Shown piece by piece: positions 49,931 to 57,284 of a DNA stretch of 64,000 nucleotides. Within the stretch, counting starts at the first letter, position 1. Each line of letters begins with the position of its first letter. Both the position numbers and the translations under genes were made by a program. The stretch lies in contig NZ_KZ857175.1 in assembly GCF_003350925.1 (NCBI RefSeq), forward strand, positions 336,380 to 400,379, given 5' to 3'. This DNA is from Dyella tabacisoli. GTDB lineage: Bacteria > Pseudomonadota > Gammaproteobacteria > Xanthomonadales > Rhodanobacteraceae. Below the pieces are notes generated by a model, which was not told where the DNA came from, searched no databases, and worked only from the letters and a program-made list of their open reading frames with translations.

Positions 49931-50461
49931 TTCGGCTTCCTCTGGAATTTAAAATAGCCTATGGGAGCGGTGGAACGGGGATTGCGCTTAATCCGTTCTG
50001 GTGCCGTCTTTACCTGGCCGGTTTCGAACCAGTCGTGCAACATGATGACCAAGGTGCATGGGTGCATGCTTGGCGCTATCAAGGATTTGTTTCATGCCTG
50101 CAAACAAGTGTTGCTATCTACATGTGCCGCAGATAAACCAGGCGCCAGAAGTGCGATGAATGGCGTCGACGAATAAAGTCATCGATTATTAAAGATAAGA
50201 CTTATTTATAGGCATGCCATCTGAATGCCAAAGATGATTTCCATTTGCGAGGCTGAGCGTTGCGTAATGGAAGGGTATTGGATGGTTGCCCGATGCATCG
50301 GCGCCTGCGAGCCTGCCTTCATCGTACAAATCATATTGTTTATGAGATGTGAAATGAAGCCAGTGGTTGATGGTTGTGCGGCGTATTAATATTAAATATA
50401 ACAATTTGCCGAAAATGCTTATCTCATTAACTCTTTCTCAGAGAAATAAAAAACTCAGTGC
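49931..50461. other. A/T-richer non-coding stretch
   Basis: About 530 bp between the orphan secreted gene and REP copy 2, clearly A/T-richer than the rest of the window (for example CGATTATTAAAGATAAGAC near 50182). Apart from a weak 71-codon frame at 50189-50404 there is no convincing gene. It is probably degraded acquired DNA. Confidence 0.5.
50189..50404 (-). CDS. Weak short open frame, possible gene remnant
   Basis: A 71-codon frame (MLYLILIRRTTINHWLHFTS, later AGADASGNHPIPFHYATLSL) with somewhat protein-like composition (balanced charge, His/Tyr/Trp content) in A/T-rich DNA. No ribosome-binding site is clear and no family was recognised. It could be the remnant of a longer acquired gene, or chance. 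Confidence 0.2.
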   Translation of the reverse strand: MLYLILIRRTTINHWLHFTSHKQYDLYDEGRLAGADASGNHPIPFHYATLSLANGNHLWHSDGMPINKSYL

Positions 50462-50532
50462 CGTTGGGGTGGGCGCAGGCAAGCCCGAACGTTGCGCCGC
50501 GTTGGGCATCACTTCGTTCAGCCCAACCTACC
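50462..50532. repeat. REP-like element, copy 2
   Basis: GTTGGGGTGGGCGCAGGC, then AAGCCCGAACGTTGCG and GGCATCACTTCGTTCAGCCC, ending in CAACCTACCGC. It is a divergent copy of the element at 49150, and its right end abuts the broken cupin copy. Confidence 0.85.
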
Positions 50533-50538
50533 GCACTG

Positions 50539-50608
50539 TGGCGCAGGAGAGAGCTGGTTCGAGCCCGCCACCATGCTGGTGGTCTTTATCGCCAAACCGA
50601 CAAAGTAG
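50539..50608 (+). pseudogene. Truncated duplicate of the cupin 3' end
   Basis: The sequence TGGCGCAGGAGAGAGCTGG onward matches the cupin gene from 49035, continues in frame (GAGESWFEPATMLVVFIAKP) and reaches a TAG stop at 50606-50608. A 48-bp segment between two GAGCCCGCC repeats of the intact gene (49057-49065 and 49105-49113) is missing, as expected for deletion between short direct repeats. The 5' part of the gene is absent, and REP copies 2 and 3 flank the fragment. Confidence 0.88.
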
Positions 50609-50670
50609 GTTGGGGTGAGCGCAAGCGAACCCCAACATCCGCCAGGTTGGGTATCACGATGAACCTCAAC
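50606..50670. repeat. REP-like element, copy 3
   Basis: TAGGTTGGGGTGAGCGCAAG plus CGAACCCCAAC, then CCAGGTTGGGTATCACGATG. As in copy 1, the TAG is the stop of the preceding cupin sequence, so the cupin 3' end and its REP were duplicated together. Confidence 0.88.
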
Positions 50671-50832
50671 GATTCGCCATCAACTTGACGCCCACCGACA
50701 TGGGGGGTAGCTTGCTTTGCGTCGCCGCACATCGGCGACCGGGTGTGGAAACCCGAATCACACAGGCGCAGAAAAAGCGCCTCCACTCTGTATTTAACAG
50801 GGCGGCGGCTCCATCTAATAAGGAGCTTCAAG
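50671..50832. promoter_or_regulatory. Leader of the small DUF3077-like gene, with a hairpin
   Basis: Between REP copy 3 and the next gene. AGGCGC (50764-50769) and GCGCCT (50777-50782) form a short stem with an A-rich loop, and CGCCGCACATCGGCG forms another. The stretch likely holds the promoter and 5' UTR; AAGGAG lies 9 bases before the ATG at 50833. Confidence 0.4.
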
Positions 50833-51135
50833 ATGGCCGTAACCGATACCACCCCATCCACTGAGCGTATTCGCTTCAGCGACAGCTACCACATCGACCC
50901 GGACGCCACGCCTGAGAGCCTGCACGACGATGTGAACGAAATGCTCGATCACGCCCGCGCCATTTCTCTGGCGCTGTGCCACTCGCTTACGCCACATGCC
51001 GAGGTGGATTTCAACCACCTCTCCAGCGTGTTCGCCGCCATCGCCAATATGATCGATATGGCGCAAAGCGCATCGGACCATGCGCACATGCAGTTGCAGC
51101 GTGAGCGGGTCAAACCCAAATCCAAACCGCTTTAA
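50833..51135 (+). CDS. Small helical protein (DUF3077-like)
   Basis: A 100-residue, mostly helical cytoplasmic protein: TTPSTERIRFSDSYHIDPDATPESLHDDVNEMLDHARAISLALCHSL and VDFNHLSSVFAAIANMIDMAQSASDHA. It resembles short xanthomonad/pseudomonad proteins of the DUF3077 type, whose function is unknown; this match is tentative. The start ATG 50833 has a good AAGGAG site. A REP copy follows its stop codon after 21 bp. Confidence 0.7.
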   Translation: MAVTDTTPSTERIRFSDSYHIDPDATPESLHDDVNEMLDHARAISLALCHSLTPHAEVDFNHLSSVFAAIANMIDMAQSASDHAHMQLQRERVKPKSKPL

Positions 51136-51156
51136 GAGCCCGGTTGGTGTGAACGG

Positions 51157-51300
51157 TAGGTTGGGGTGAGCGCAAGCGAACCCCAACGTTGCGCGATGTT
51201 GGGTCTCGCGGCGAGTCTCAAAGGCACGCACATTGGGTATCGCGGTGAGCCTCAGTGTTGTGCAACGTTGGGCATCACTTTGTTCAGCCCAACCTACCGC
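51157..51300. repeat. REP-like element, copy 4 (two joined units)
   Basis: TAGGTTGGGGTGAGCGCAAG with AACCCCAACGTTGCGCGATG opens the block, which ends with GCAACGTTGGGCATCAC and TTCAGCCCAACCTACCGC in opposite orientation. The right end contains the last four codons and the stop codon of cutA (51284). Confidence 0.85.
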
Positions 51301-51613
51301 TCGCGCGTACCCAATCGAGATAAGCCGTGTGGCCACGCTCCACCGGCACGGCGATCAACTCTGGTAGCTCGTAAGGGTGTAGCTGCAACAGCCGCGTCTT
51401 CAATGCCTCGAAGCGCGCGGCGGTGGTTTTTATCAGCAGCAATATCTCGCTATCCGTGGTTACCGCGCCCTGCCAGCGATAGGTAGAGACCACGCCCGTC
51501 AACTGATTCACGCAGGCCGCCAGCGACTCGCCGACTAGGGCATCGGCCAACATCTGCGCGCTGGCCGCGTCGGGGCAGGTGCAATAGCACAGCAGGACGG
51601 TGTCGTCGGACAT
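51284..51613 (-). CDS. cutA: CutA-like divalent-cation tolerance protein
   Basis: A 109-residue trimeric PII-fold protein of the CutA1 family. Motifs are VLLCYCTCPDAASAQMLADALVGESLAACVNQL, GVVSTYRWQGAVTTDSEILLLIKTTAARFEALKTRLLQLHPYELPE and YLDWVRASG. The C-terminal GRLG plus stop is encoded by the REP-like element. It overlaps the upstream DUF3224 gene by one base (TAATG), so it is probably co-translated. In E. coli cutA lies by dsbD; here dsbD is about 8 kb away. Confidence 0.95.
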   Translation of the reverse strand: MSDDTVLLCYCTCPDAASAQMLADALVGESLAACVNQLTGVVSTYRWQGAVTTDSEILLLIKTTAARFEALKTRLLQLHPYELPELIAVPVERGHTAYLDWVRASGRLG

Positions 51614-52104
51614 TACGGCAACTGGTAGTCGAAGGTGTACGAATGCTTGCCGCTTTCGATGTGAATCATCATGGCGCCGCTCAAGCCGGTCAGCTCTTCG
51701 GTGCCCGAGTCGGGTACCACGGTGACCGACAGTTGCGGTACGCCGCGATTCATCGTGGCGCTGTGTTGCAAAACAAAACTGCCATGGCGGCCGTGCAGGG
51801 TGCCGGTAACGCGCTCCATCGCCACGTAGCCGGCCGAGCCTGGCACTTCGCCGCCGGCGGCGATCATTTCGCCCAGGCTGGTCGCTTCCAGGTCGCCATG
51901 AAACTGCTTGTCGATGGTGCGCCGGTCAAGCCGGGCCGGCTCGATGCCGGGTACTGCCGGTTGCGATACCAGTTTTACGTCGAAGGGGCCGCTGGCGTGC
52001 ATGGTGGTGTTTTCCTTTGCGATGGATGGGGCTGATGCCAGCAAGGCAACAACAAGGCCGAAAGTCGCCATGATGCCTGCTGACTTGTGCGGTTGGATAC
52101 TCAT
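51613..52104 (-). CDS. DUF3224 family exported protein
   Basis: A 163-residue protein with an N-terminal hydrophobic signal (GIMATFGLVVALLASAPSIA), then a compact all-beta DUF3224 domain: ASGPFDVKLVSQP, TIDKQFHGDLEATSLGEMIAAGGEVPGSAGYVAMERVTGTLHGR, GSFVLQHSATMNRGVP, and the C-terminal GLSGAMMIHIESGKHSYTFDY. The family is allied to allene-oxide-cyclase-like barrels and its function is unknown. ATG 52104 begins MSIQPHKSAG. It is divergent from the AraC regulator gene, 71 bp away, and coupled with cutA. Confidence 0.88.
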   Translation of the reverse strand: MSIQPHKSAGIMATFGLVVALLASAPSIAKENTTMHASGPFDVKLVSQPAVPGIEPARLDRRTIDKQFHGDLEATSLGEMIAAGGEVPGSAGYVAMERVTGTLHGRHGSFVLQHSATMNRGVPQLSVTVVPDSGTEELTGLSGAMMIHIESGKHSYTFDYQLP

Positions 52105-52175
52105 GATTGATCTACCATTTGGTGTGGTGCGCCCGGCACCGCCTTGCCGTCCATTACAGTGAAAGCGCCTCACCG

Positions 52176-53009
52176 ATGATTGGAAAAACGCGACCGCCGA
52201 GTGTCGACCCCGCCAAACCGCGCGGGGTGTTGCGCACACGGCTGGATCATGGCGAGTTTCAGCACGCGCGCCGCGCGCCATCGGCGGCACTGGCGGGGTT
52301 GATCGAACACTACTGGTACGTGGGCTGGGATCTGCGCGGGCTACCCGCACAACAGCAAGAAACACTGCCTCACCCGAACGTGCAGCTAATCATCGAGCCC
52401 GGCGCCGCAGGTATCTACGGCGTGCACACCGGCCGCTTTACGCGTCTGCTGGAAGGGCAGGGCCGGGTGTTCGGTATCAAATTTAAGGCGGGCGGTTTTT
52501 ATCCCTTTTTGCGCACGCCGGTCTCCACCTTGATGGATCGCTCGCTGGGTGTCGCCGATGTTTTCGGCGCCGCTGCGCAAACACTCGAAAGCGAGGTGCT
52601 TGCCTGCGATGGCCTCGACGCCATGGCGATCGTCGCGGAAAGGTTTCTGCATGCCCATCTGCCTGCCGCCGATGCGCAGGTCGAGCGCATCAGCACCCTG
52701 GTTGCCGACATCGCCAACGACCGCAGTGTGACTTCAGTGGATCAACTGACGACACGCACCGGCTTGAGCAAGCGCGCGCTGCAACGGCTGTTTCAGCAGT
52801 ACGTCGGTATTGGCCCCAAATGGGTCATCAATCGTTATCGTCTGCACGAGGCCATCGCTCAACTGCAGGAAGGCAAGCCGGTGGCATGGGCCGACCTGGC
52901 GTTGGAGCTTGGCTATTTCGATCAGGCGCATTTCATCCGCGATTTTCGCAAGTTGGTGGGGCGCTCGCCGGCCGATTACGCGCGGGTCGAGAGTGCAGGC
53001 AGGCGCTAA
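52176..53009 (+). CDS. AraC family transcriptional regulator
   Basis: A 277-residue regulator with an N-terminal DUF6597-type sensor region (ALAGLIEHYWYVGWDLRGLPAQQQETLPHPNVQLIIEPG) and a C-terminal AraC/XylS double helix-turn-helix: SVDQLTTRTGLSKRALQRLFQQYVGIGPKWVINRYRLHEA and ADLALELGYFDQAHFIRDFRKLVGRSPADYAR. The start ATG 52176 is chosen since upstream in-frame sequence overlaps the DUF3224 promoter. It is divergent from the DUF3224-cutA pair, which may be its target. Between it and the LysM-like gene, 53010-53149 holds no gene. Confidence 0.92.
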   Translation: MIGKTRPPSVDPAKPRGVLRTRLDHGEFQHARRAPSAALAGLIEHYWYVGWDLRGLPAQQQETLPHPNVQLIIEPGAAGIYGVHTGRFTRLLEGQGRVFGIKFKAGGFYPFLRTPVSTLMDRSLGVADVFGAAAQTLESEVLACDGLDAMAIVAERFLHAHLPAADAQVERISTLVADIANDRSVTSVDQLTTRTGLSKRALQRLFQQYVGIGPKWVINRYRLHEAIAQLQEGKPVAWADLALELGYFDQAHFIRDFRKLVGRSPADYARVESAGRR

Positions 53010-53149
53010 GGCGGTCCGAGAAAAATATCCTGCAGCACCGTGGCGAGTGCTTCGAGTTCGACTCTATCCACGGCGGCCGCGTTATCGGTGCGAAGTGGCT
53101 TGGCCCGCGCTGCATGTTGTATCGGGATATCTCGCCTAATGACTCCCGT

Positions 53150-53548
53150 TTATCCGTGCAGCTTGATAAAAGCAGCGATGTCGGTATGCAAGGTGTCGAT
53201 GGCCACGGCGCGCTGCGGCGTTATTTTGCTGGTGTCGGCGGTCGCGGCGCCGGTGAGCTGCGCCGCGGACGCCTGCTGCACCGACTGCCCGAGCTTGCCG
53301 AGTATCGCCATTACCGCATCGCGTTTGGGGTCGATTTGTTTGCCGGGCATGGTGTCCACACCGGCCAAGGCGGGCACCACAATCGGCGTACCCGTAGGCA
53401 GTTTGCTCAGGTCGCCCACCAGGTGCGGGTTGGAGGCGGCCAAGGCCTTGCTGGCCTCGGCGAGGCGAGGGTCCTTGGGCTTCAAGGCATAGACACGCGC
53501 AGCGATGTCGTTAAGCGAGGCGTCGTTGGCTAAGGGCACGATGTTCAT
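53150..53548 (-). CDS. LysM-like tail/baseplate-associated protein
   Basis: A 132-residue protein with a LysM-type fold at the N-terminus: DASLNDIAARVYALKPKDPRLAEASKALAASNPHLV and the closing TGTPIVVPALAG. The C-terminal half is helical (DAVMAILGKLGQSVQQASAAQL). No signal peptide is present. It is the last gene of the injection-system operon on this strand, so it resembles small LysM proteins (gpX- or Afp7-like) that join tube and baseplate. ATG 53548 has a GGGAG site. Confidence 0.75.
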   Translation of the reverse strand: MNIVPLANDASLNDIAARVYALKPKDPRLAEASKALAASNPHLVGDLSKLPTGTPIVVPALAGVDTMPGKQIDPKRDAVMAILGKLGQSVQQASAAQLTGAATADTSKITPQRAVAIDTLHTDIAAFIKLHG

Positions 53549-53569
53549 AAGGTTTGCTCCCAGATGGGT

Positions 53570-56500
53570 TTACGCCTGAAGGTTCAATGGTGCCCAAGGG
53601 GGCTGCAGGGGGGAGCTGTTGAGCGTGATGGGCTGGCTAACGATATTGCCGACCACGGTGGCGGTGGGCTGCTGGTTCGAGCCGATGTTGCCGACCGATA
53701 TCGTCATCCCTAGCTGCCCTGCCGCCGACACCGCCGATGGCGGGCAGATAACGCGATTGTTGCCGACGATGGCGGTATCGCCACTCAATTGCACTACCGC
53801 GCCGGTCCCTGGCTGGGCATTGAATTGCTGGCATATGTTGCTGATAAACACACAGTGACCACCGTAACTGACGTCGACCAGTGGCAGTATGCTGTTGCCC
53901 GTGCCGGTGTTGCTTTCGATAGCGAGCAGCTCGCCGCCATTTTCCACATCGCTGATCGCTATGGCGGTGAAGCTGTTTGTTAGCACGGTATTGGTACTGT
54001 TTTGCCGAATCATATTGCCGGACACACTCACCTGGACGACATTGGAAGCCACCACGATGCCGTAGCAGGGTTGGTCCAGCGAGCCGGCCAGGCCAATGTC
54101 ACTGACATCGTTGCCCGACACGGTAGCAGCCTGCACGTTTTGCAGTCGAATACCGGCTGCCGCGATCGGCTGGGTACTGAGGTTGCCGATCAAGCCCACG
54201 GTATTGTTTTGCACCACGGTGGTGGAGATCCCGACTACATAGATGCCGACCAAAGTGGATGTGGCTACCGCTTGATGGACCGGGCCGGCTTTTGAGGAGG
54301 CGCTGGTGCTTATGGATTCTTTGGCGACGTTGCCTACGGTGTTGGTCGCATAACCGTAGTTGGCACTTCGGTAAGCCACGGCATTGGAGACGGTGGTGAC
54401 GACCGGCGCCACTACAGATAGCACCTCGTTGTTGCGGATGATGGCTTCTGCGGGCGTTCCTGCGCCGAAAACCAGAATGCCGGCGTTAGTTACTTGGGTG
54501 ATCGAGTTTTCGATGATCGAGCTGATTAAAACCGGGCCGCCGATTTGAATGCCGTGGCCGTTGAAGGCGGTGATGCGGTTGCGGCTGATATGGACCTCAG
54601 TGACCGCCAGCTTACCGCCGGGAACCGGGCCTATATGAATCGCCGCCTGTGTAGGGGGGCTGCCTGCGGGGGCGCCGCTCGCCGCCTGGCTAATGATGTT
54701 GTCGGTGATAACCAGGCCATCGGTGCCGCAGTACAGCCCGGCACCTTGCACGTCGATATGGTTGCCCCCGATGCGTACAGCCGCATCGGGCATGGCGACA
54801 CCTTCGATGCCGATGCCGGCGGTCTTGCAGCCGAGAATGCGATTGGCCGACAGCGATATATCCAGCGTAAAGGTAGTCAATGCGATGTCGGTGTTTATAT
54901 CGATGATCGCCACGCCGGCCATGGCGCAAGGCATCCAGTTGCCGATGATTTCAAGGTCGCCGGCGGCAAGGACGTCGCGAGTGGTCGCAGCGCTGGTGGA
55001 GTTGTTGACGCCGTTGAGTACGCTGGCCTTGCCGATGCCGATGTCGGCGATGAGTACGTTGTCGCGAATCAGGGCTTCGAGCACAAAACCATCGATCGCA
55101 ATAGCCATGCCGCCGGGGTTGAATTGACTGGCAAGCGAAGGCGCCCTGAGCGCGGCTGATGCGTAGTAATCGAGGCTGCTGATGGCAGGGCTGCTTGTGG
55201 CCGGGGCGCTTGTGGCGGGGCCACTTGTGGCTTGTGTGGCTGCCAGTATGGCTGCGGATGTAGATGCGGATGTAGATGCAGATGCGAATGCGGTTGCAGG
55301 TGCAGGTGCAGGTGCGGCCGCAAGCATGGCTGCCGATGTGTCGGCCACTCGTGCGGTCATGGCTACCGGTGCAGCCGCCATCATGCCTACAGGCCTAGGT
55401 GCCGGGATAGGCGCGGGCGCCGGGGCAGGAGCCGGTGCAGGTATAGGGGCCGGTGCAGGAGCTGGTGCGGGAGCCGGTGCCGGTGCGTTGGCCGGGGCCG
55501 GGATGGCCAGGATGCCGCAGCGCTCGATCGCTACCTCGACACAATTGAGTGTCTGGATACCGATGACCACCGGGGTGCCTGCCGCTGTGGCAGTGCTGCT
55601 CGCGGCGAGTGTATTGGCTCCCGTGGCGGCGGTGGCAGTGGCGGTGCTAGTGGTGTTGGCGGTGGCGATGGCCAGCACCGAAAGATCTTCGACGCGCAAA
55701 CCGAAATTGGTATCGAGCAATACGGCAGGTCCGTTGCCGGCGAATAACAGCACGGTGGCCGGCCCCTGACCGCTGAGGGTTACCGCGTTCAGTTCTTTTA
55801 AGAGCAGGGTCGAGCCGAGTATGAATACGCCTGGCCCCAGGCAGATGCGCCCACCGGTTTTTCTGATCTGCTCCACCCCCATCTCGATGGTGGCGGTGCC
55901 GGCATTGTGTGCGTTTGCATCGATACATACGGTGCAGCCACAGCCGGTTTCAGAAGAAATGATCGGCGGCCATAGCGTGCGGCAATCGCTGTTGACCGAC
56001 ACGGTGGTGCCCGATGTCGAATAACTGGCCAATACCGCGTAGTGATGACGAATGCCCAACGGCGGCGATTGCGTCAACGTCTGCACCGAGGCATCGGCGG
56101 TGCGCGCGGCAAAACACCAGAAGTCGGCGGTGTGGAATTGTCCGTTGGTTATCGTGCTGTCGAGCGCAAGCATCACCTGCACGCCGTCCTCAAGCTCCAT
56201 CCAGCCTGAGGCAACCGGCAGCAAGCCATTGCTATCGACCCCTAGGGTCTGATCCCAGCGGATGATGCGGGTATGGCGGCTTGGGTCGGTGGCGTTAAAG
56301 CTAGCCGGCAAGACGCGATCCAGGGTAATGCTGAGCGTGGTTTCGTCGGGCGGGCCGACAATCTGCGCCATCGTGCCGGGCAGGCCGGCCAGTTCGGTGG
56401 CGTCGTCGGTGATCTCTACCCAGTCGTTGGCGTTGAAACCCAATACGGTATCGCGGCCGATACGATCGACACTGAGTTTGCAGCTCGACCCGGCATTGGT

Positions 56501-57253
56501 GATGGCGGTGACGCGGCTGACGATGGAGGCATTTTCACGCGACCATTTCCAGCGCGCGGCGGTGAGGCTGCCGGCGGTATGAATCTCTACCCGGTAGAGA
56601 CGATTTTCGATACCGCGATAACCGCCCTGGTCGGGCAGGATGCATGGGTCGCTGGGTGCTACGGGCGCTACCGCCTGGGTAGAAATTTGTCCCGCCGATG
56701 GCGGCAACAGCCCGCTCAGATCGGTGCTGCACGAAAGCGTGGTTCCGCTGTTACTGCTGTTTTGCCACAGTTTGACTTGCCACACCGTTTGCAGGCGCGT
56801 GGTGGTGTCCACGCCGCCGAGTGCGACATCCAGTAAATCGGGGTCTTCGATATAGGTGACTTCGCGCTTCCAGACGTCCAGATAAACCAGGCCGTTGCCG
56901 GCAATGGCCGGTGGGTTCGGATAAAACGGCTGGTTGAGATAGGTCACCGCTTTGCCGTTGACGGTTTCCCCCGTGAACAGCTCGGCCTGGATGCCGTCGA
57001 TATAGCAACGGCCGGTGCCTATCGCTAAATCGGTGCCGCCGGCCGTGGCGGTTATCTTGAAGCCGTTAGGTGTGGTCAGCGCCGGCACCGCGACCGCGCC
57101 AAAGGTGTCGGCGGCCTGGGTTTCCCAGCGCCGTGCGGCGAGCCATTCCATGTTGTTCCAATCGGCGTCCAGATGGACCCGACCCTGCTGCATCAGCACT
57201 TGCGCGTAGTGCTTGTACAGTCCATCCGCGATGCGGGAATAGTCCCCGGCCAT
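53570..57253 (-). CDS. DUF6519-type beta-helix protein of a contractile injection system locus
   Basis: A 1227-residue protein without a signal peptide. The N-terminal part (about 1-430, MAGDYSRIADGLYKHYAQVLMQQGRVHLDADWNN) looks like the DUF6519 domain found in contractile-injection-system loci. A CGCTVCIDAN segment leads into a long right-handed parallel beta-helix made of short repeats (VEQIRKTGGRICLGPGVFIL, VLIADIGIGKAS, AITDNIISQAASG-like turns), interrupted by a Pro/Ala-rich linker at ~580-695. Such helices are typical of tail fibres, tailspikes or adhesins. Start ATG 57253 has GGGAGA. It lies 31 bp after the 737-residue gene. The role as fibre is inferred. Confidence 0.8.
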   Translation of the reverse strand: MAGDYSRIADGLYKHYAQVLMQQGRVHLDADWNNMEWLAARRWETQAADTFGAVAVPALTTPNGFKITATAGGTDLAIGTGRCYIDGIQAELFTGETVNGKAVTYLNQPFYPNPPAIAGNGLVYLDVWKREVTYIEDPDLLDVALGGVDTTTRLQTVWQVKLWQNSSNSGTTLSCSTDLSGLLPPSAGQISTQAVAPVAPSDPCILPDQGGYRGIENRLYRVEIHTAGSLTAARWKWSRENASIVSRVTAITNAGSSCKLSVDRIGRDTVLGFNANDWVEITDDATELAGLPGTMAQIVGPPDETTLSITLDRVLPASFNATDPSRHTRIIRWDQTLGVDSNGLLPVASGWMELEDGVQVMLALDSTITNGQFHTADFWCFAARTADASVQTLTQSPPLGIRHHYAVLASYSTSGTTVSVNSDCRTLWPPIISSETGCGCTVCIDANAHNAGTATIEMGVEQIRKTGGRICLGPGVFILGSTLLLKELNAVTLSGQGPATVLLFAGNGPAVLLDTNFGLRVEDLSVLAIATANTTSTATATAATGANTLAASSTATAAGTPVVIGIQTLNCVEVAIERCGILAIPAPANAPAPAPAPAPAPAPIPAPAPAPAPAPIPAPRPVGMMAAAPVAMTARVADTSAAMLAAAPAPAPATAFASASTSASTSAAILAATQATSGPATSAPATSSPAISSLDYYASAALRAPSLASQFNPGGMAIAIDGFVLEALIRDNVLIADIGIGKASVLNGVNNSTSAATTRDVLAAGDLEIIGNWMPCAMAGVAIIDINTDIALTTFTLDISLSANRILGCKTAGIGIEGVAMPDAAVRIGGNHIDVQGAGLYCGTDGLVITDNIISQAASGAPAGSPPTQAAIHIGPVPGGKLAVTEVHISRNRITAFNGHGIQIGGPVLISSIIENSITQVTNAGILVFGAGTPAEAIIRNNEVLSVVAPVVTTVSNAVAYRSANYGYATNTVGNVAKESISTSASSKAGPVHQAVATSTLVGIYVVGISTTVVQNNTVGLIGNLSTQPIAAAGIRLQNVQAATVSGNDVSDIGLAGSLDQPCYGIVVASNVVQVSVSGNMIRQNSTNTVLTNSFTAIAISDVENGGELLAIESNTGTGNSILPLVDVSYGGHCVFISNICQQFNAQPGTGAVVQLSGDTAIVGNNRVICPPSAVSAAGQLGMTISVGNIGSNQQPTATVVGNIVSQPITLNSSPLQPPWAPLNLQA
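55250..55510. repeat. Degenerate GGTGCAGGx repeats coding a Pro/Ala-rich linker
   Basis: On the plus strand, short imperfect repeats such as GCAGGTGCAGGTGCAGGTGC and GGAGCCGGTGCAGGTATAGG encode runs of (Ala-Pro)n in the minus-strand beta-helix gene. The hexamer/dodecamer structure would allow in-frame length change. Confidence 0.8.
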
Positions 57254-57284
57254 GATGGTTGATCTCCCGTGGGTTACATGGGTA

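Noticed and set aside
49961-50176. 71-codon plus-strand open frame in the A/T-rich patch
   Set aside because: No ribosome-binding site and no protein-like features; probably chance.
53570-57253. Polysaccharide lyase
   Set aside because: The beta-helix resembles pectate-lyase-like folds, but no catalytic motif was seen and the N-terminal domain and gene context point to a tail component.
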